A stretch of 64,000 nt of DNA from contig NC_089727.1 in NCBI RefSeq assembly GCF_035083965.1, forward strand, positions 12,095,501 through 12,159,500. Direction: 5' to 3'. This document shows positions 1 to 13,300 of the stretch, one piece after another. Numbering within the stretch: the first letter of the stretch is position 1; every line of letters starts with the position of its first letter. The stretch is from Branchiostoma lanceolatum. Lineage: Eukaryota > Chordata > Leptocardii > Amphioxiformes > Branchiostomatidae. Made by a program: the position numbers and the translations under genes. Below the pieces are notes generated by a model. That model was not told where the DNA came from, ran no database searches, and saw nothing but the letters and a program-made list of their open reading frames with translations.

Positions 1-96
1 AAATCTGTTTATTGTTCCTCTCTGCTAAAGTTCCAGTGAAAATTTTTGTAGTTCCTTGCAGAAACATGTTTTCAATTTTGTTTTACTCTTCGTTAG

Positions 97-2586
97 GTGT
101 AAGGGCATTGTCTGCACAGAAGGACAAAGGATCAGCTGTAGGTGAGTCTACTACCATCAGATATATATTCTCACCAATGCTGAATTCAACCTTCAATGGA
201 CTAGCAAGTTGAGATCAAACCTTTCTACTGCAAATACTGGTACATGTAGGTTACATTGAAAGAATATCTCAGAAGGGAAAATGATAAATGTAATCAAACA
301 TGCAAAATGATTCCATGCAAATTCAACTTTTTTGCTATATAAACCCTTGGATGAATAATCCACTATGGTAGTTAGTAAACACAAGTACATGTGTGATCAG
401 TGTCAAAGTTGTCTATTTATGTGTTCATCAATCTTGGAAACATATTTCCATTCAGCAAAGTAGGGCTGATTTCCAGGGTTTTACAGCTGGAGATTTTGTA
501 TCCTTTCAGGTGGATGGTGATGCAAGGCAGTTATGTGCCTCACATGTGCAGAAAACCTGATCCTCCTGTGGGGTGAGTCACAGTTCCTCATGCAAACACT
601 ACAGTAGTATTGACCATAGTTTGTATTCCAGTGCATATCATATATTAAAGTGATAAAGCTGTACAAACAGTATTCAGTGGATGCCATTAGTAGGCTTAGT
701 CATTTTGGCTTCTTTCCAGAAAAACAATTTTTATTGTTGAGCTGTTATTTGTCCATCTGTGATGTTCTTGGTCAGAAAAAACAAACATCTGAACTATCTA
801 AGCATTGTAATAACTCTTCAGCATTACACACCAGTCTCGCAGACATGCTTCAGTGGCTGGTCTTATTACATGGAACAAACTGTCACATCTAACCTTTTCA
901 CATCTACACGAAACTCCCACAATTTTAATATAGAGGCACTGTCTGCCTTTTGTTTCTCAGGTCTGTATCCAGAGGCATCTTCTTTACAGACAGGTCCATG
1001 AAGGCGTCAGAGAATGAGCAGGTACTGAACACATTTGTGGAGTTACAAAACATAATATGTTTCATACATGTTTTCTTGAATGTTATCTAACTGGACAGGG
1101 TATTAATAGTGTAAAATGCATCTCCTTCTTGCAATACCCCAATCCAAATTAAAAATTATGTACATATATTGTACAAAAACTTTGAGTGTACGAATGTAAT
1201 AAGAATATCTTTTCGGTCAGTTTTGGATCAAATGTCTTGAACAACATTTGTTGTTCGTCTCAGATCACCCTGCTGTCCATCCCACCTGCAGAAGGCTGTA
1301 ACTTCCCAGTAAGAGCTGTGGAACTGGGGAATGGGGCGTCGGCCTGTCCTAAGGGCATGTGTAAGTACATGGTACATCGAACTCTGCACGGGAGTGTGTG
1401 TGCATGTGTGTGTGCATGTGTGTGTGTGTGCATGTGAGTAAAATGAAAATTTGGTAGTCTAAAAATCCTATTTTCTGTACAAACTGTTAAACACTGCTTA
1501 CATCTCCCACAGTTATCGTTCACCTGACAAGTCAAGGCACTGGTTCTGCCAAAGCCGACCTACAGCCAGCAGCCGAGCAGCTGTTCCAGCCACTGAATAC
1601 TGGTAGGTTTACGTACTTCTTAAATCTTTAAGGATCTGGCTTGAACCTTGATTTAAGTATTAAAACTTGAGTTATCCACTTGGATTAGACCATGGTTTTC
1701 CACTTGAAACAAAAACTAACTGCCCTGGTATGCTAAGCAGCCTTCGTTTCAAGCACTGTGTGAAGTATGTAGAGTAGACATTTCATGATGGTAACACTGT
1801 TTGGTTTTTTATGTCCACGCAGAAGATACAGACACAGAGTCAGAGAAACCCAAAGTGCTGTGGTGTGTTTACTTCAGCCAGCTGGACACCACTGACTGTG
1901 ATCCCAGCAGCCTCTACACAGGACTGCCTGAGAACATTGTGGTCACGTCTGGGCCAGGGGTGGACCTGGGCTATGAGTACGCAGTACAGCAGGTAGAAAC
2001 AATGTCTATTTTTAACTATTGTCAATAAAGTGTGTGTTGTTAGAGAAAATTAAAAAGAATGCATTACAATCGGTAGCGCTACATTTTTAGGAGATTAGTT
2101 ATCCCCCTTACCTTCTTTGTTGTGCAGGAATACTGTTTAGCTGTTTATTATGCTAACATCCAATATGAATGAGCATCTATGTTTATTTCCATTGTTTGTG
2201 ATTAGGCGAGAAGCCTGTTCGAGCAGATGTGTCCAGGAGAAGAGTTTCTCCCCGCGGCCCCCAACCCGGAGGACATCATCTACGAGGACGATGACGGCTA
2301 CAAGTCCGGCGAGGCGCCGAGCAGCTCCGACAACTCCGAGGAAAACGGGAACGACAGCGAGTGGAAACCCGACCAGGAGAAGTTGGACGAAGGAGTCGCG
2401 GGTGCTAGTAACCAAGTATCCCAGGATGCAGCAGGAGGGGAGGCTCAGGGTGGGGATGAGGTGCTACCAGCAGGAGGGGGGGAGGGGCTACCAGGGGGAG
2501 GGGGGGAGGATGTCCCCCAGGGTGGGGAGGGTACAGGCGATACACAGGCAGAACCAAAGGATACAGAAGAGCAGGCTGAAACGTAA
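97..2586 (+). CDS. CHM: Rab escort protein (REP/CHM), C-terminal half, 5' end outside window
   Basis: Exons read by me: 97-141, 510-572, 961-1021, 1264-1360, 1513-1602, 1823-1992 and 2206-2586 (stop TAA 2584-2586). Together they give about 302 residues in one frame. Family knowledge: REP presents newly made Rab GTPases to geranylgeranyl transferase II and belongs to the GDI superfamily. Seen in sequence: CKGIVCTEGQRISC, then GIFFTDRSMKASENEQITLL, then KPKVLWCVYFSQLD, and the run CPGEEFLPAAPNPEDIIYED, all in the order of vertebrate REP1/REP2. The tail after about 2300 is acidic and then Gly/Glu-rich low complexity, ending EEQAET. The N-terminal nucleotide-fold part lies upstream of base 1. Tail-to-tail with the V-ATPase gene. 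One REP gene would be expected outside vertebrates, so CHM and CHML cannot be told apart. Confidence 0.93.
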
Positions 2587-2719
2587 GATTGGAAGGACAG
2601 ATGCTATTTAGTCCAAGGTAAAATTATGGTGGATCCATGATGTCATTTCCAACCTGATTAATTGGTGTTACTTTGAGAAAGATATGATTGTCTAAAGGAA
2701 AGAGGAATAGGAGTCCCAA

Positions 2720-2725
2720 AATAAA
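2720..2725 (+). terminator. Candidate poly(A) signal of the REP gene
   Basis: AATAAA lies 134 bp past the REP stop codon and is followed by a T-rich stretch. It is the first such hexamer after the stop. Usage cannot be proved from sequence. Confidence 0.45.
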
Positions 2726-5297
2726 ATTTTGTTCCTTCCCCCTTTAAAAATCTGCAGGACGGCACTTCAAAATCCTCTCTATGCTTGCACTGTTGAACAA
2801 TACAAACAATGCAATACTGTGTATTCCAAGTAAGCCATGGTGCATACTACATGTAGCTTCTTATACAGCAGTAAAGGTATGTAATGAAAGAGATAATATT
2901 GTAGACTTTGACTTGCCATGAATAAGATTAGATTGATATTTATTTCACCAGAAGCTTGTTTGATGGTTTAACAAGATGGGTATCTTGAAACTGAATATAA
3001 TTTAAATGCTGTTTTCATCTTTGCTGTAAATGTTGTTTATTTGTTTACTTCCTTACCAAATACAAGCTGGTCAAGGCTGAAATACAACAGCAGATATTTC
3101 CTTGTTCTACATTTCTTGGGCCTGCAATAGACATTAATCATAACAGAAGACTCTCTCATGCTTTGAATACAGATGAGTTATGAGCTAAACTCTTTAATGT
3201 TGTTAGTCACAGATAATGACAGCATCAATGTTAGAAATATGCACCAAGACTATCATTTATTAAATATCATCATACTACCATATCGGTTTCCTAACCTCTT
3301 TTCTTAAAAACGTGTTGAAGAAAAACACAGACACAGCATTTTTACACATAACACATTTATTGGCTGCTTGGTACAGGAGGCCTGACAGGAGACATGACAG
3401 ATTTTTACAGAGCCGTTTGAGAGATGTTTACTGCTACCATAACTCCTTAGCCTTGTGGTTCACCCAACTAGATGTAAGAGTTTGTCAAATTTGTCCCAAA
3501 TATCTAACAGCAAAAGCTGCTATGAAGCATATTTTTGTATGGAGCAGCATGTGACTGTATAATCACATTATAAGAGAGACTGCTGGCCAAGCTGGTACTG
3601 GCATGGTTATTTGTATCTTGCTATGAACAGCAAATATACAGTTTACACAGAGCGATTGGCAAAGTAGTTCCCTCCCATGTCACACTGTGGTGAGCGTATA
3701 TCATCTGTAGCATATATACATCCTAAGTTTATCATAAATCTTCTATTCTGTGACGTCATCCCTTGAAATTTGTTCTTAGATTATGCTACAGGCTACAGCT
3801 ATCATTGCAGTTCACATGGACACGTGCAGACCACTACGAACACTGCCACGGCATGCTCTGATGTTACACATTTACAGAGTTCTCTTTATCTGTTCCTACT
3901 ACCTTTTTTTTACCTACACTATTTCTTCACAATATTTTCCTGACATCAAGTCTAAATCCCACTTACTACCTTGGCATTACCTCACAGATTTAAGAGAAAC
4001 AATATATTGTACCCAATAAGTTTGCGTTTGCTTTAAAACAGAGGTAGGACCTGCAAATTATTCTCCCAGTGCAAGTCGAGCCAATGTTATTTGCAAACAC
4101 TGAACTTCCCAAGTAACTACCAATCTACCCCACCAAACATTATATACTATATCCATGATAAATACATCTGTGACATCGATCAAAGTGTCTCATCTAATTT
4201 GTTTCCTTTTGGAGACTCGAAATTACCCTTTTCATTGAGACAAAAACATTTTCCTTATGATAACTACTCCTCTCTGGCTCTTGTACACAATTTTTCACAG
4301 ATACTTAAAATAATTCACCCACTTCCAGTTTTGTGCAGCTTCGACTTCACTAATAACTGTTTTACAGATTTACCTTCAGTACAAAACGAAAAATTCATAC
4401 CACTGTTTACAATGCTTCACTCTATCTACTGTCGCCCATGACATGAGGCTTACGTAAGAGATCTGGGATCACCAGGATATAGAGGAGGCCAACATCTGGA
4501 GACAATGGGTGGCCAACTGGGCCTGACTTTTCATTTTTCATAGACTTCTATCCTTCAACTTCAAGTGGCCTTCATCTTTCAACTCTTTCTTTCTTTGTGC
4601 ATCATGACTTCAAGTTGTATTAATTGAGGAAGACTGTTATATTCAAGCAGTTTGGAATGCTTCCTACGACAATGTCACCTTACTCTCCCTAGTTAATGGT
4701 TTTAAAGGGACCTTTGCATTTTTGCTCTGCAGAAGGATTTTGATAGTTCTTACCACCAGTTAAAAATCCTGCTTCAGAATGAAGTTTACCAGCACATGTT
4801 TGGATTATCATTCATTTCCTCCACAGCGGACTAGCAGCTTTAGATACAAGGGTCAAGTGGAATGTTCTTAAAACTTGCAGAAGCATTGAGGATGGTGGAT
4901 AATAAGAAAGGACTGTCATGGACAGACCTTACCTTAGTGCACAGATCTACTATTACTATAGGGTGTCTCTTCAGTCCTGCTTTCACTGTTCCCCCTGGTA
5001 TACCTATGATATGAAGAGTTGTAAATGCAAAAAATGTCCAAGCCAAGGTGGCAACTCGATCAATATTATAATGGTTTTTATATTTTCACCTGATTGATTC
5101 CGAAAATAGCAGTTGAATGATTTTCTCAATGAGACAAGGAAGTTTTTATGGACCCCAATTTTGTTCGTTTTATTTGTTTGTTTGTTTGTTTGATGGCTTG
5201 AACCCAAGCTGTCAGTTGGCCCACCCATTGCCCTGCCTAGTCCAGGTCTGAGTTAAGTAGAGGTTGGCAGAGTTCCTGAGGAATGCCAGGGAAGCGC
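2726..5297. other. Intergenic stretch between two convergent genes, probably mostly 3' UTR
   Basis: No coding exon is recognisable. Short open frames at 3783-4019 and 4091-4441 show no family likeness, and the sequence is AT-rich. On the - strand an AATAAA (forward TTTATT, 3356-3361) is followed by a GT-rich stretch. This could end a long V-ATPase subunit c 3' UTR of about 1.9 kb. A short TTTG repeat lies near 5165-5190. Confidence 0.5.
3356..3361 (-). terminator. Candidate distal poly(A) signal for V-ATPase subunit c
   Basis: Forward TTTATT reads AATAAA on the - strand. Just downstream on that strand the sequence is GT-rich (TGTTATGTGT, GCTGTGTCTGTG), as expected of a downstream element. 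If used, the 3' UTR would run from 5297 to about 3335. Confidence 0.35.
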
Positions 5298-8200
5298 TTA
5301 CGACTTCTTGGTGGAGAGAATGAGAGCCACGATCAGCCCATACAGACCCAGCACCTCTGCAAAAATCAGAATCAGGACCATACCTGCGAAAACACAATGT
5401 TTGAACTTGGGTTAAAACAAAACGCTTACAGCATTTCTTAAACCTACAGCAAGAAATAGGAAATGTTTGTAACCATTGCTACTATCATTGAGGTGTACCT
5501 CCTTCATGGTACAGATTGTCTGACACATGAGGGAAGAAAGAAGCCAAGCTATTTTGCTAGTGTCCAATTTATAATGTTTCCTACATTCCAGCTGAAAATG
5601 TTTTGCATAAAGGCTACAATCACTCAAACTTTCACATGAGCACATCTACCTTGACGTGTCTTGCAAAATATTGCTTTTATGTGTTACCCTAAACTTACCG
5701 ACAAATAGCCGAGGCTGCTGGGCAGTTCCTCGCACGCCTGCATCACCCACGATCCCCACGGCAAAGCCAGCAGCAAGTCCGCTCAAGCCCACGCTCAAGC
5801 CCGCTCCCAGGTGTAGGAAGCTCCTATAAGGTGGGGAACAACGTACAATTATGTCAGCAATACGGAAAATACACTACAGTACATTACAGCACATGTAATC
5901 AACATGTAGAATACAGACTTTTTCAGTCAGAAATAGTGAAATACATGTACACATGACCAGAGTAATGGACTACAAAAAAGCACAACATATTACAATGTAA
6001 TTAGCAATAAAATCGCAGACTATGCAGCACTGCATAATTAACAATTGAAGATTTTGTATACTAGATTCTTTGGTTAAACAACCATTTACAATGAATGAAT
6101 TTAGAAGCAGCCAATGTCCATTTTAACTCCATTATATATACATGTGACCACGCTGTATTACTGATGCTGCTTCCACAGTATGATAACTTAATTCTTCTGG
6201 TGAGCAACCCAGCGTGCCACATCAGATATTCTGCACCAGTAATGAAGCAGGACCCTTTATGAATTGATGAAAGAATGTGGGCGTCATTCCCAAAGGGAAA
6301 TGTCCTGAGTGAAATGTGTAATGCTAATCACCACTGTTCATCAGAGCATGCCTTTCATGTAACCTTGAAGCAAATTGTGATCATTGAGCAAAGCATATTC
6401 CATTTCAAAGGAGACAGACTCCTGTAGTAAACATAGAAATTGCAAGACAGCAATGTAAACTACACTCCTATGTATATAACACCAATATCTAACCCCCACT
6501 ATTACTGATGGTATACTAACTTATCTGGAAAAATGTCATAACCTCTGTGCTCTTCTAACAAATATTGGAAAACTTGTACTCTTGCAAAATAATGTTATTT
6601 CCCTTACTAATTCAAGTAAAAAAAATTGCAATGGAGAATGAACGAATTAAAAAAGAGCTACCAGTCAAGGATCTGTCTAATCCATTATGAGCCTCTGTAC
6701 ACTAGCTATTGATTAAGGCATTAGCACCAAACCATGACGTCAATACAATTTGTCATAGATTCAATATGCACTGTAGGATAAATAGTGTTTCCTCTGACAC
6801 ATGCTCTTTGATTAACATTCTTTGTACATCTCTCAGCAACTCTTAAGGGCAAAAGTTTACCTAGAGTATTTTGACATTGGAAGTGATCGTCACATGTTGT
6901 TTAAGCATTAATGTTGTCCATGATGCTGCCAGTCAAACTGCCATTAAATTGGCTTGAATTTTAAGTTCATTCCATTTTTCAAATCCCACTCGCCCAAAAT
7001 TCAATTTGTCCATCTTCATCTCTGAGTTGTGTAAGTATCCGTGTTGCCCATTTTGCTGGTAATCAGAACAGCAACTACCAAACTGACATAAGTTTATTAG
7101 GTTGTCCAAATCCAAATTGACCAGAGTTGTTCAGTACATCGTACTACATGATCTGATCTTCACCTGTATGTTGTGTAGGCGTCCGTGTTGTCCATGTTGC
7201 TGCCGATCAGTACAGCGACCACCAGACCATAGATGGCGATGATACCCGCCATGACCACGGGAAGGATGGACTTCATGATGAGCTCCGGCCGCATCACACT
7301 CATCGCTGCGATGCCCATTCCGCTCTTGGCCGTGCCGTAAGCAGCACCGAATGCTATAGGTCAACATGGAAAAACGGATGAGTTTTTACATTTGTATAAT
7401 CTGTATTAATTACTTAGTAGCTGGCATCACATGGTCTGAAAGCCAGAGTTGTTTATCTTGTGTCTACTCCAACCATTGCTTATCATTTGAAACAGTGTCT
7501 AGTTATGACATCAAATGACCTGTCATACTGTACTTATTCCCTGCATATTTGTACTGTAATCTATCAAATACAGATGCCCTTTCCACTTTTCATGACAACT
7601 AGTTTCATCCTAAAGAATTCATTCTAGTATAGGCATGCTACGCCTTTCCTTCTTACCACAGCTTGATGAAAAAATCCTGAATCTACCCTGTATCTAAAAA
7701 GTTAACAAGTAAATGACATCTTAAAATTTCAATTACATTTACCTTCAAGCTCAAGTTGATTTTCCTTTTCTTTGCCTTGCTGAACAATGAAAAGCCAACA
7801 TTTCATCATCCAGTGACTTTTACTCCATATCATGTTTATGAAATGTTTTCTTGCTTGCCTTGTCATTGTTTACTTCTAGGTTACTTATTGACAAAGTGGC
7901 ACATGACCAGTAGATAACAATACCCTTTATGGCAGAGTGTCATGAAGCATGTGATTATTTTGTAATCCAATATACCAATGTGTCTACCTAATTTGGACAT
8001 CTTGTCTTAAAATTTGCAATATGCATTATTCTATATGCTCATATCTGCAATTTTAGTCTTTTCATATCCTGTAAGTGTAACAAGTGTGCAACATAACCAC
8101 TCATAAATAAATAAGATGTAAAATTAAGTTCCAGAAATAAATGATTCCTTTGATTTTATCTATAAGTATAAAGTTTCTTGAATAAATTTTGAAAATGGCG

Positions 8201-9909
8201 TTTTCTACATAGTCCAACGAAAAAATCAGGAGAATCGTGCTCTTTGACAGTTCCTCTGACCTCTCTATTGAAGTGATACATAATTTCGCAAGGGCACCTG
8301 AACAGATGGGATATCCCTTGATGAGGGTCTGCATGCCCTTTTTCGTGAAGCGTTACGAGGGATTTTAATTCACCGTTAATCGTTACCGGCCGCCCTGAAT
8401 TTACCGTTAAGCGTTATCGGTATATTAATCGTGAAGCGTTACTGGTCGTTTTAATTCCTCGTTAAGCGTTATTTGTCATCCTGAATTCAACGTTAAGCGT
8501 TATTGAGTAATTCCTCGTTACGCAGGAAAAAGCATTTCAGTGGGTCAAGATTTCAAAATTTTCTCCAGGGAGCACACGGCTCCGGCGAAAATATGTCGGT
8601 AGGGCGCCCCCCACAACATTTTAAGCTGAAACACTTTTATGTATCAATCTACTAGCAAAGTTTTCGCCTCAAAATTCAGGAAATTAAGCGTTTCGCGGTT
8701 CAATATTTTAAAATTTTCCCCGGGTTCATGCCGGGCCTCCGTCGAAAAATATTGTCAGGGGGGCGTCGACCCCCAAAACTCAAGCTGAAACTTTTCTGTA
8801 TTTTTCACAAACAGAGATATCATTAAACTTAACTTACATTACCAGTAATATTTGCCCATCGACATGCAAGAAATTGCGTTTCAGGGTGTCAAGAATTTTC
8901 CCCGGCAGCATGTCCCAGCTCCGGCGAGGTCTGGAGGGCGTGACGCCCCTCAAAAATCAACCTGAAACTCTTCTGTATTTTTTTTTTCAAATAGAGATGT
9001 CATAAAAGTTAGCTTACTCTTCAGCAACCCCCCCCCCCCTCAGAATGCAGGAAATAGCGTTTCAGAGGGTCAAGATTTCAAAATTTTCGTCGCGCCTTCG
9101 GCGCTTGTCATCGTGATCATGAAATTTCCTGTCGCCGCCGAATTTAAAGGGTTCGGAGCAGGCATGCGAGAATGGCATAGCGTAATAGGTCTCTTGCCAC
9201 AAGATAAGACTAGTGGCAAAAAACCGTCGTCTTCAGGGGTATCTCATGTTCTAAAAATGCTGAATTTACCGTTAAGCGTTATCGGCCGGCCTGAATTTAC
9301 CGTTAAGCGTTATCGGCTGGCCTGAATTTACCGTTAAGCGTTGCCAGGACCCCCCCATGCAGACCCTCCTTGATACCCACCGCACGACTCGGGTGTTGCA
9401 TAATTTATCCCATTCAAAGAATGGATCTAAAAAAATGTAATACGTGGGCAAGAAGCAGGAACTATACTGTTATAGATGATCGAATAAAGGAAACATGTCA
9501 TCATACATAGGCGCAAAGGCATGGACGCTCTTACCTGGCCTCTGGCACCCGCCCATATCCGTCATCAATTTGGGGCACCTTAAATTTTTATAAACTCGCT
9601 TCTTCAGCGCACCAAAAAGCTTCATAAACATACTACAAATTTCATTGTTCCCTGCAATCTAAATTCAGTCCTAAAGGGCATAGAATTATGGTCCTAAAAT
9701 GACTTAAAGACATCAACTGTTTCTTTTTTTATGGTTTGCCAGGCTGAGCCCAACCCGGCTCGTCATCATGTCCATGCGATTTTGTTCATGCGTTAATCGT
9801 CACAAATTTTCTCAGGAAAAAAATCATCCTTACCGCTGAAAACGATGGCTGAGGTGGCTCCCATCACGCCAAAGAAGTGCACGTACTCTGGTGGGCCGTC
9901 AGACGACAT
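5298..9909 (-). CDS. ATP6V0C: V-type proton ATPase 16 kDa proteolipid subunit c
   Basis: Exons on the - strand: 9834-9909 (ATG at 9909-9907), 7164-7353, 5699-5823 and 5298-5383 (stop TAA 5300-5298). The joined frame is 158 residues, close to the family's usual 155 or so. Family knowledge: it forms the membrane proton-carrying ring of the V-ATPase Vo sector in lysosomes, endosomes and the plasma membrane. Seen: four hydrophobic segments as two duplicated hairpins, [20 protein letters not shown] in the first repeat and [20 protein letters not shown] in the second. The essential proton-binding glutamate is at about residue 140 in [13 protein letters not shown]. The start fits [18 protein letters not shown]. 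Intron 1 (2.5 kb) carries a complete inverted-repeat transposon. It is divergently paired with PWP2. Confidence 0.97.
8323..9368. mobile_element. Non-coding TIR element (1046 bp) in V-ATPase intron 1
   Basis: The ends are a perfect 13-bp inverted repeat, GAGGGTCTGCATG (8323-8335) and CATGCAGACCCTC (9356-9368). It is flanked by direct repeats CTTGAT (8317-8322 and 9369-9374), which extend to 7 of 8 bases if the TIR is trimmed by one or two. Subterminal arrays of a motif like TTACCGTTAAGCGTTATCGG occur at about 8340-8530 and 9255-9345. The interior has repeated 'TTTCAAAATTTTC...CGG' segments and no transposase frame. Non-autonomous; an 8-bp duplication would point to the hAT superfamily, but that is inference. 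Confidence 0.8.
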
Positions 9910-10373
9910 TGTGATGATTTTGTTCGGTGTTTTTGGCTGAGAAAATCGGTGGAAACTCGGACACTAGCCTCTTCTTTCGGGCGCTGGCAGACAAGATGGA
10001 GGTAAGATGGCGGTCATGTGATACTGGCGTAAGGTACTGACGTCATTTACTGAACGAAAAACAACAAATTTCCTTATAAAACATACTATTTACCATTCAA
10101 AAAGCCAATTTTGGAAATGATTTCAGCACAATTGTTATATTTTGTGATAAAGACTTCGTAAATCTAAGTTTAAAGATCGGCAGGGTTGGGTCACTCGATG
10201 TGTCAAAGGTGAAAGGTTGTATCTAGCACATGTGAGAAATGATCCAGATCTGCAGACATTGATCAACGCGATCAATTCAGTATTTTTCTGTCGTCAAAAG
10301 TATGATAAGCTGAAAACATTGTTTTCCTAGATTTCTGCCAACTGTGCTCTATAAGTACAAGTTAAATCTAATC
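9910..10373. promoter_or_regulatory. Shared divergent promoter of ATP6V0C and PWP2
   Basis: The two start codons are about 465 bp apart on opposite strands, so the interval must hold both promoters. Visible motifs are AAGATGGCGG (10004-10013), which matches the YY1 core common in housekeeping promoters; GTCATGTGAT (10013-10022), a variant of the M-box/CLEAR E-box; and a full palindromic CRE, TGACGTCA (10038-10045). No clear TATA box is placed for either gene. That these sites act is inference. Confidence 0.6.
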
Positions 10374-13300
10374 ATGAAGTTTTCTTACAAGGTGAGTTTG
10401 ACGATTTCTAGTTGTATTTATCTGTTGGGACCTGCTGAAATTGTTGCAAAAGCAATGTACAGGTCTTGTAATCAAGTTGTCTATTGTTCTAGCACTGGTC
10501 ACTTTAGGTTTGAAAAAACACTGGGAGAGTCATCTCGATTTTAAGCCATAGATTGCAACGTTATGTACAACTTCAAGTATGTTAACTAAACATTATTATC
10601 ATCAAATTATAATATTATTGAAATAACAACTTCAACTAGCTTTCTTCTGTTGAAATAATAGATTATAAGGCGTGAAGATGATAATAACATGTTCCTTCCT
10701 CTTGTTCTGTTAGTTCTCCAACCTGCTGGGTTCAGTGTACAGGAGAGGAAATGTCAGCTTCACTCCTGATGGCAACTCTATCATCAGTCCTGTGGGGAAC
10801 AGGGTCAGCATCTTCGACCTCAAAAAGTAAGCCAGGAGATACATGAATTATGGTAGTATCATAATTATGATTAGCCTGGGTCCCATCCTAGTTAGTTTAC
10901 GGGGGCTCCTATTCAGGCTTTTCATTTAATTATAGTGTTTGATGACAATGATTATCATGACGTCAAAGCCTCTGTGCTCCTCCCTTACAATCGTAAGTTT
11001 GAAGTTGGTAAGGGGTGAGTATGGGATCCCCGCTAAGCTAACTACTATGGCACCCAGGCTAAAGTATGATAATCCTTAAAAGTCAGACGCAGTTGTATGG
11101 TCCTACCGATACCATAACTATATAGTTTAACATCAACGCCTTAACTTATTATAGTCTCATAAAGAAACTCTATCAAAAATTAAAACATCAATAAGCCCTG
11201 TTACAGAATTAAGATGTTAATTGTTTCCTGGCAGTAACAAGTCCGAGACACTGCCAGTGGAGGCCCAGATGAACATCGTATGTGTTGCACAGTCTCCTGA
11301 TGGAAATACTGCTATTCTGGTAGATGAAGGTGAGTGATATGGATACGGTTTGGCTACATGGAGTTTGAATGTGTCACAAATCAATGGAAGAGATTACTAA
11401 TTCACATGCTAGTCATCAATGGACACATGTAATGGTAATCAAAACCTTATTTGCATAACTGATTAACTATAGACATATGAGAAACTCTAATATTTCATAG
11501 AGGCATTAGGTCTCTAACCTTTTGACAGAGGTGTGACATGAAAGACCAAACAAAATCTTAAGCATCAAATAATGCTTTGAAACGTTTATGGTAAATTGAT
11601 AGGTACCTTACAACATTTTATGTATCTTTTTTTGGCTTGCAGTTGGGGCAGCACTACTGGTGAGCCTTGTCAGTAAGTCTGTCCTGCATCACTACCATTT
11701 CCACAAGCCTGTACACACCGTCAAGTTCAGCCCTGATGGAAAGTGGGTATATTTCTTTATTTTGTAATACCTATAAACCATTGCAAAGCAAATAATGACA
11801 TTAAGTGCAATAACAAAGGAGACATGTAAAAGTAGAAAATATGTCTTAACCCTTAAGCTGCCAGTCCCAGTTTAAACAGGGATACAGAAACATGTCTTAT
11901 GTGCTGCGCCTGGTTATAACCGGGATAGGGTATTCCCCACAAGAAAACAGAAAGCTTTGCGTGCGTGTAGCGCTCGAGGCCCGGATGTTAGGGCGTTATG
12001 GACGCTGGCTGTTTCGCGGGTTTCGTGAGGGAGGTCAGGGTCAAACATTTTTGATTTTTACTTGCCTAAAAAACCTGGCAGCTTAATATTACTAACAGCT
12101 GTGCAAGTCTGTGTCCTCAACCATAGATGGTACATATATAGCTTACAAGTGTTCCATCCTGTTGCAAGAAAAAGTTAACAAGATCAATATCTTACCATTT
12201 GAAAGTCAACCCCTATGCCCAATACCACTTATTCTTAGTATTTTATCAATATCAGTCACTTAAAAATGATGATGCCGTTTTTTGTTAACAGAAAGTTTGC
12301 TGTGACCCGTGAGAACCACACGCTGGTGTACCACGCTCCTGGGAAGACGCACGACTTTAACCCCTTCCGCCTATACCGGAGTTACCACGGACCTTATGAT
12401 GATGCCACCTGTATCGACTGGACAGATGACTCCAGGTAAAAATTAGATTCTAATACAATGCTTTTTTTAAAACTTTGATTTAGGCACATTTGGTAGATTG
12501 ATGCAGCATAAAAAGAAACTGAAAGATCAAGTTACAACAGGGCGCTCTCTATGCTATAAAAATGATTATGAAAACTAGAAAGGCAACATTTGCGAGCAAA
12601 TACAGCATGTTTAGCCATACTCCTCGCCATGCAAAAATGGACTCTCTCAAAATAACAATGGACCATTCTAAAATACTTCCACTAAAAAAAATGGATCAAA
12701 ATTGAGTTTAAAAACAATTATCAGTCTCTCCATACAGGAATGGAGTCTTCCAGTAGCACATCAACACAATATGGACCAGTCCAAAACCATTTGGTAGATT
12801 GATGCAGCATAAAAAGAAACTGAAAGATCAAGTTACAACAGGGCACTCTCTATGCTATAAAAATGATTATGAAAACTAGAAAGGCAACATTTGCGAGCAA
12901 ATACAGCATGTTTAGCCATACTCCTCGCCATGCAAAAATGGACTCTCTCAAAATAACAATGGACCATTCTAAAATACTTCCACTAAAAAAAATGGATCAA
13001 AATTAAGTTTAAAAACAATTATCAGTCTCTCCATACAGGAATGGAGTCTTCCAGTAGCACATCAACACAATATGGACCAGTCCAAAACCATATCCACTTA
13101 TTAATTAACAAATACACTTCTGCTAACAAATGGACTTTTTCATAATCATTCCAGCTCAAAATTGAAAGAAATAATTACAGAATGCTCCCCTTGCAAGAAT
13201 GGGATATTCCGTGCCATCTCCATGTAAACTACACCAGTGGAAAAATATCCGCTGAAAATTACACTCTTGCGCATAATCAACCCAGTTCAAAATTGAATGA

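Noticed and set aside
4091..4441. 116-codon + strand open frame
   Set aside because: AT-rich composition, no family likeness, and it lies opposite the probable 3' UTR of V-ATPase subunit c.
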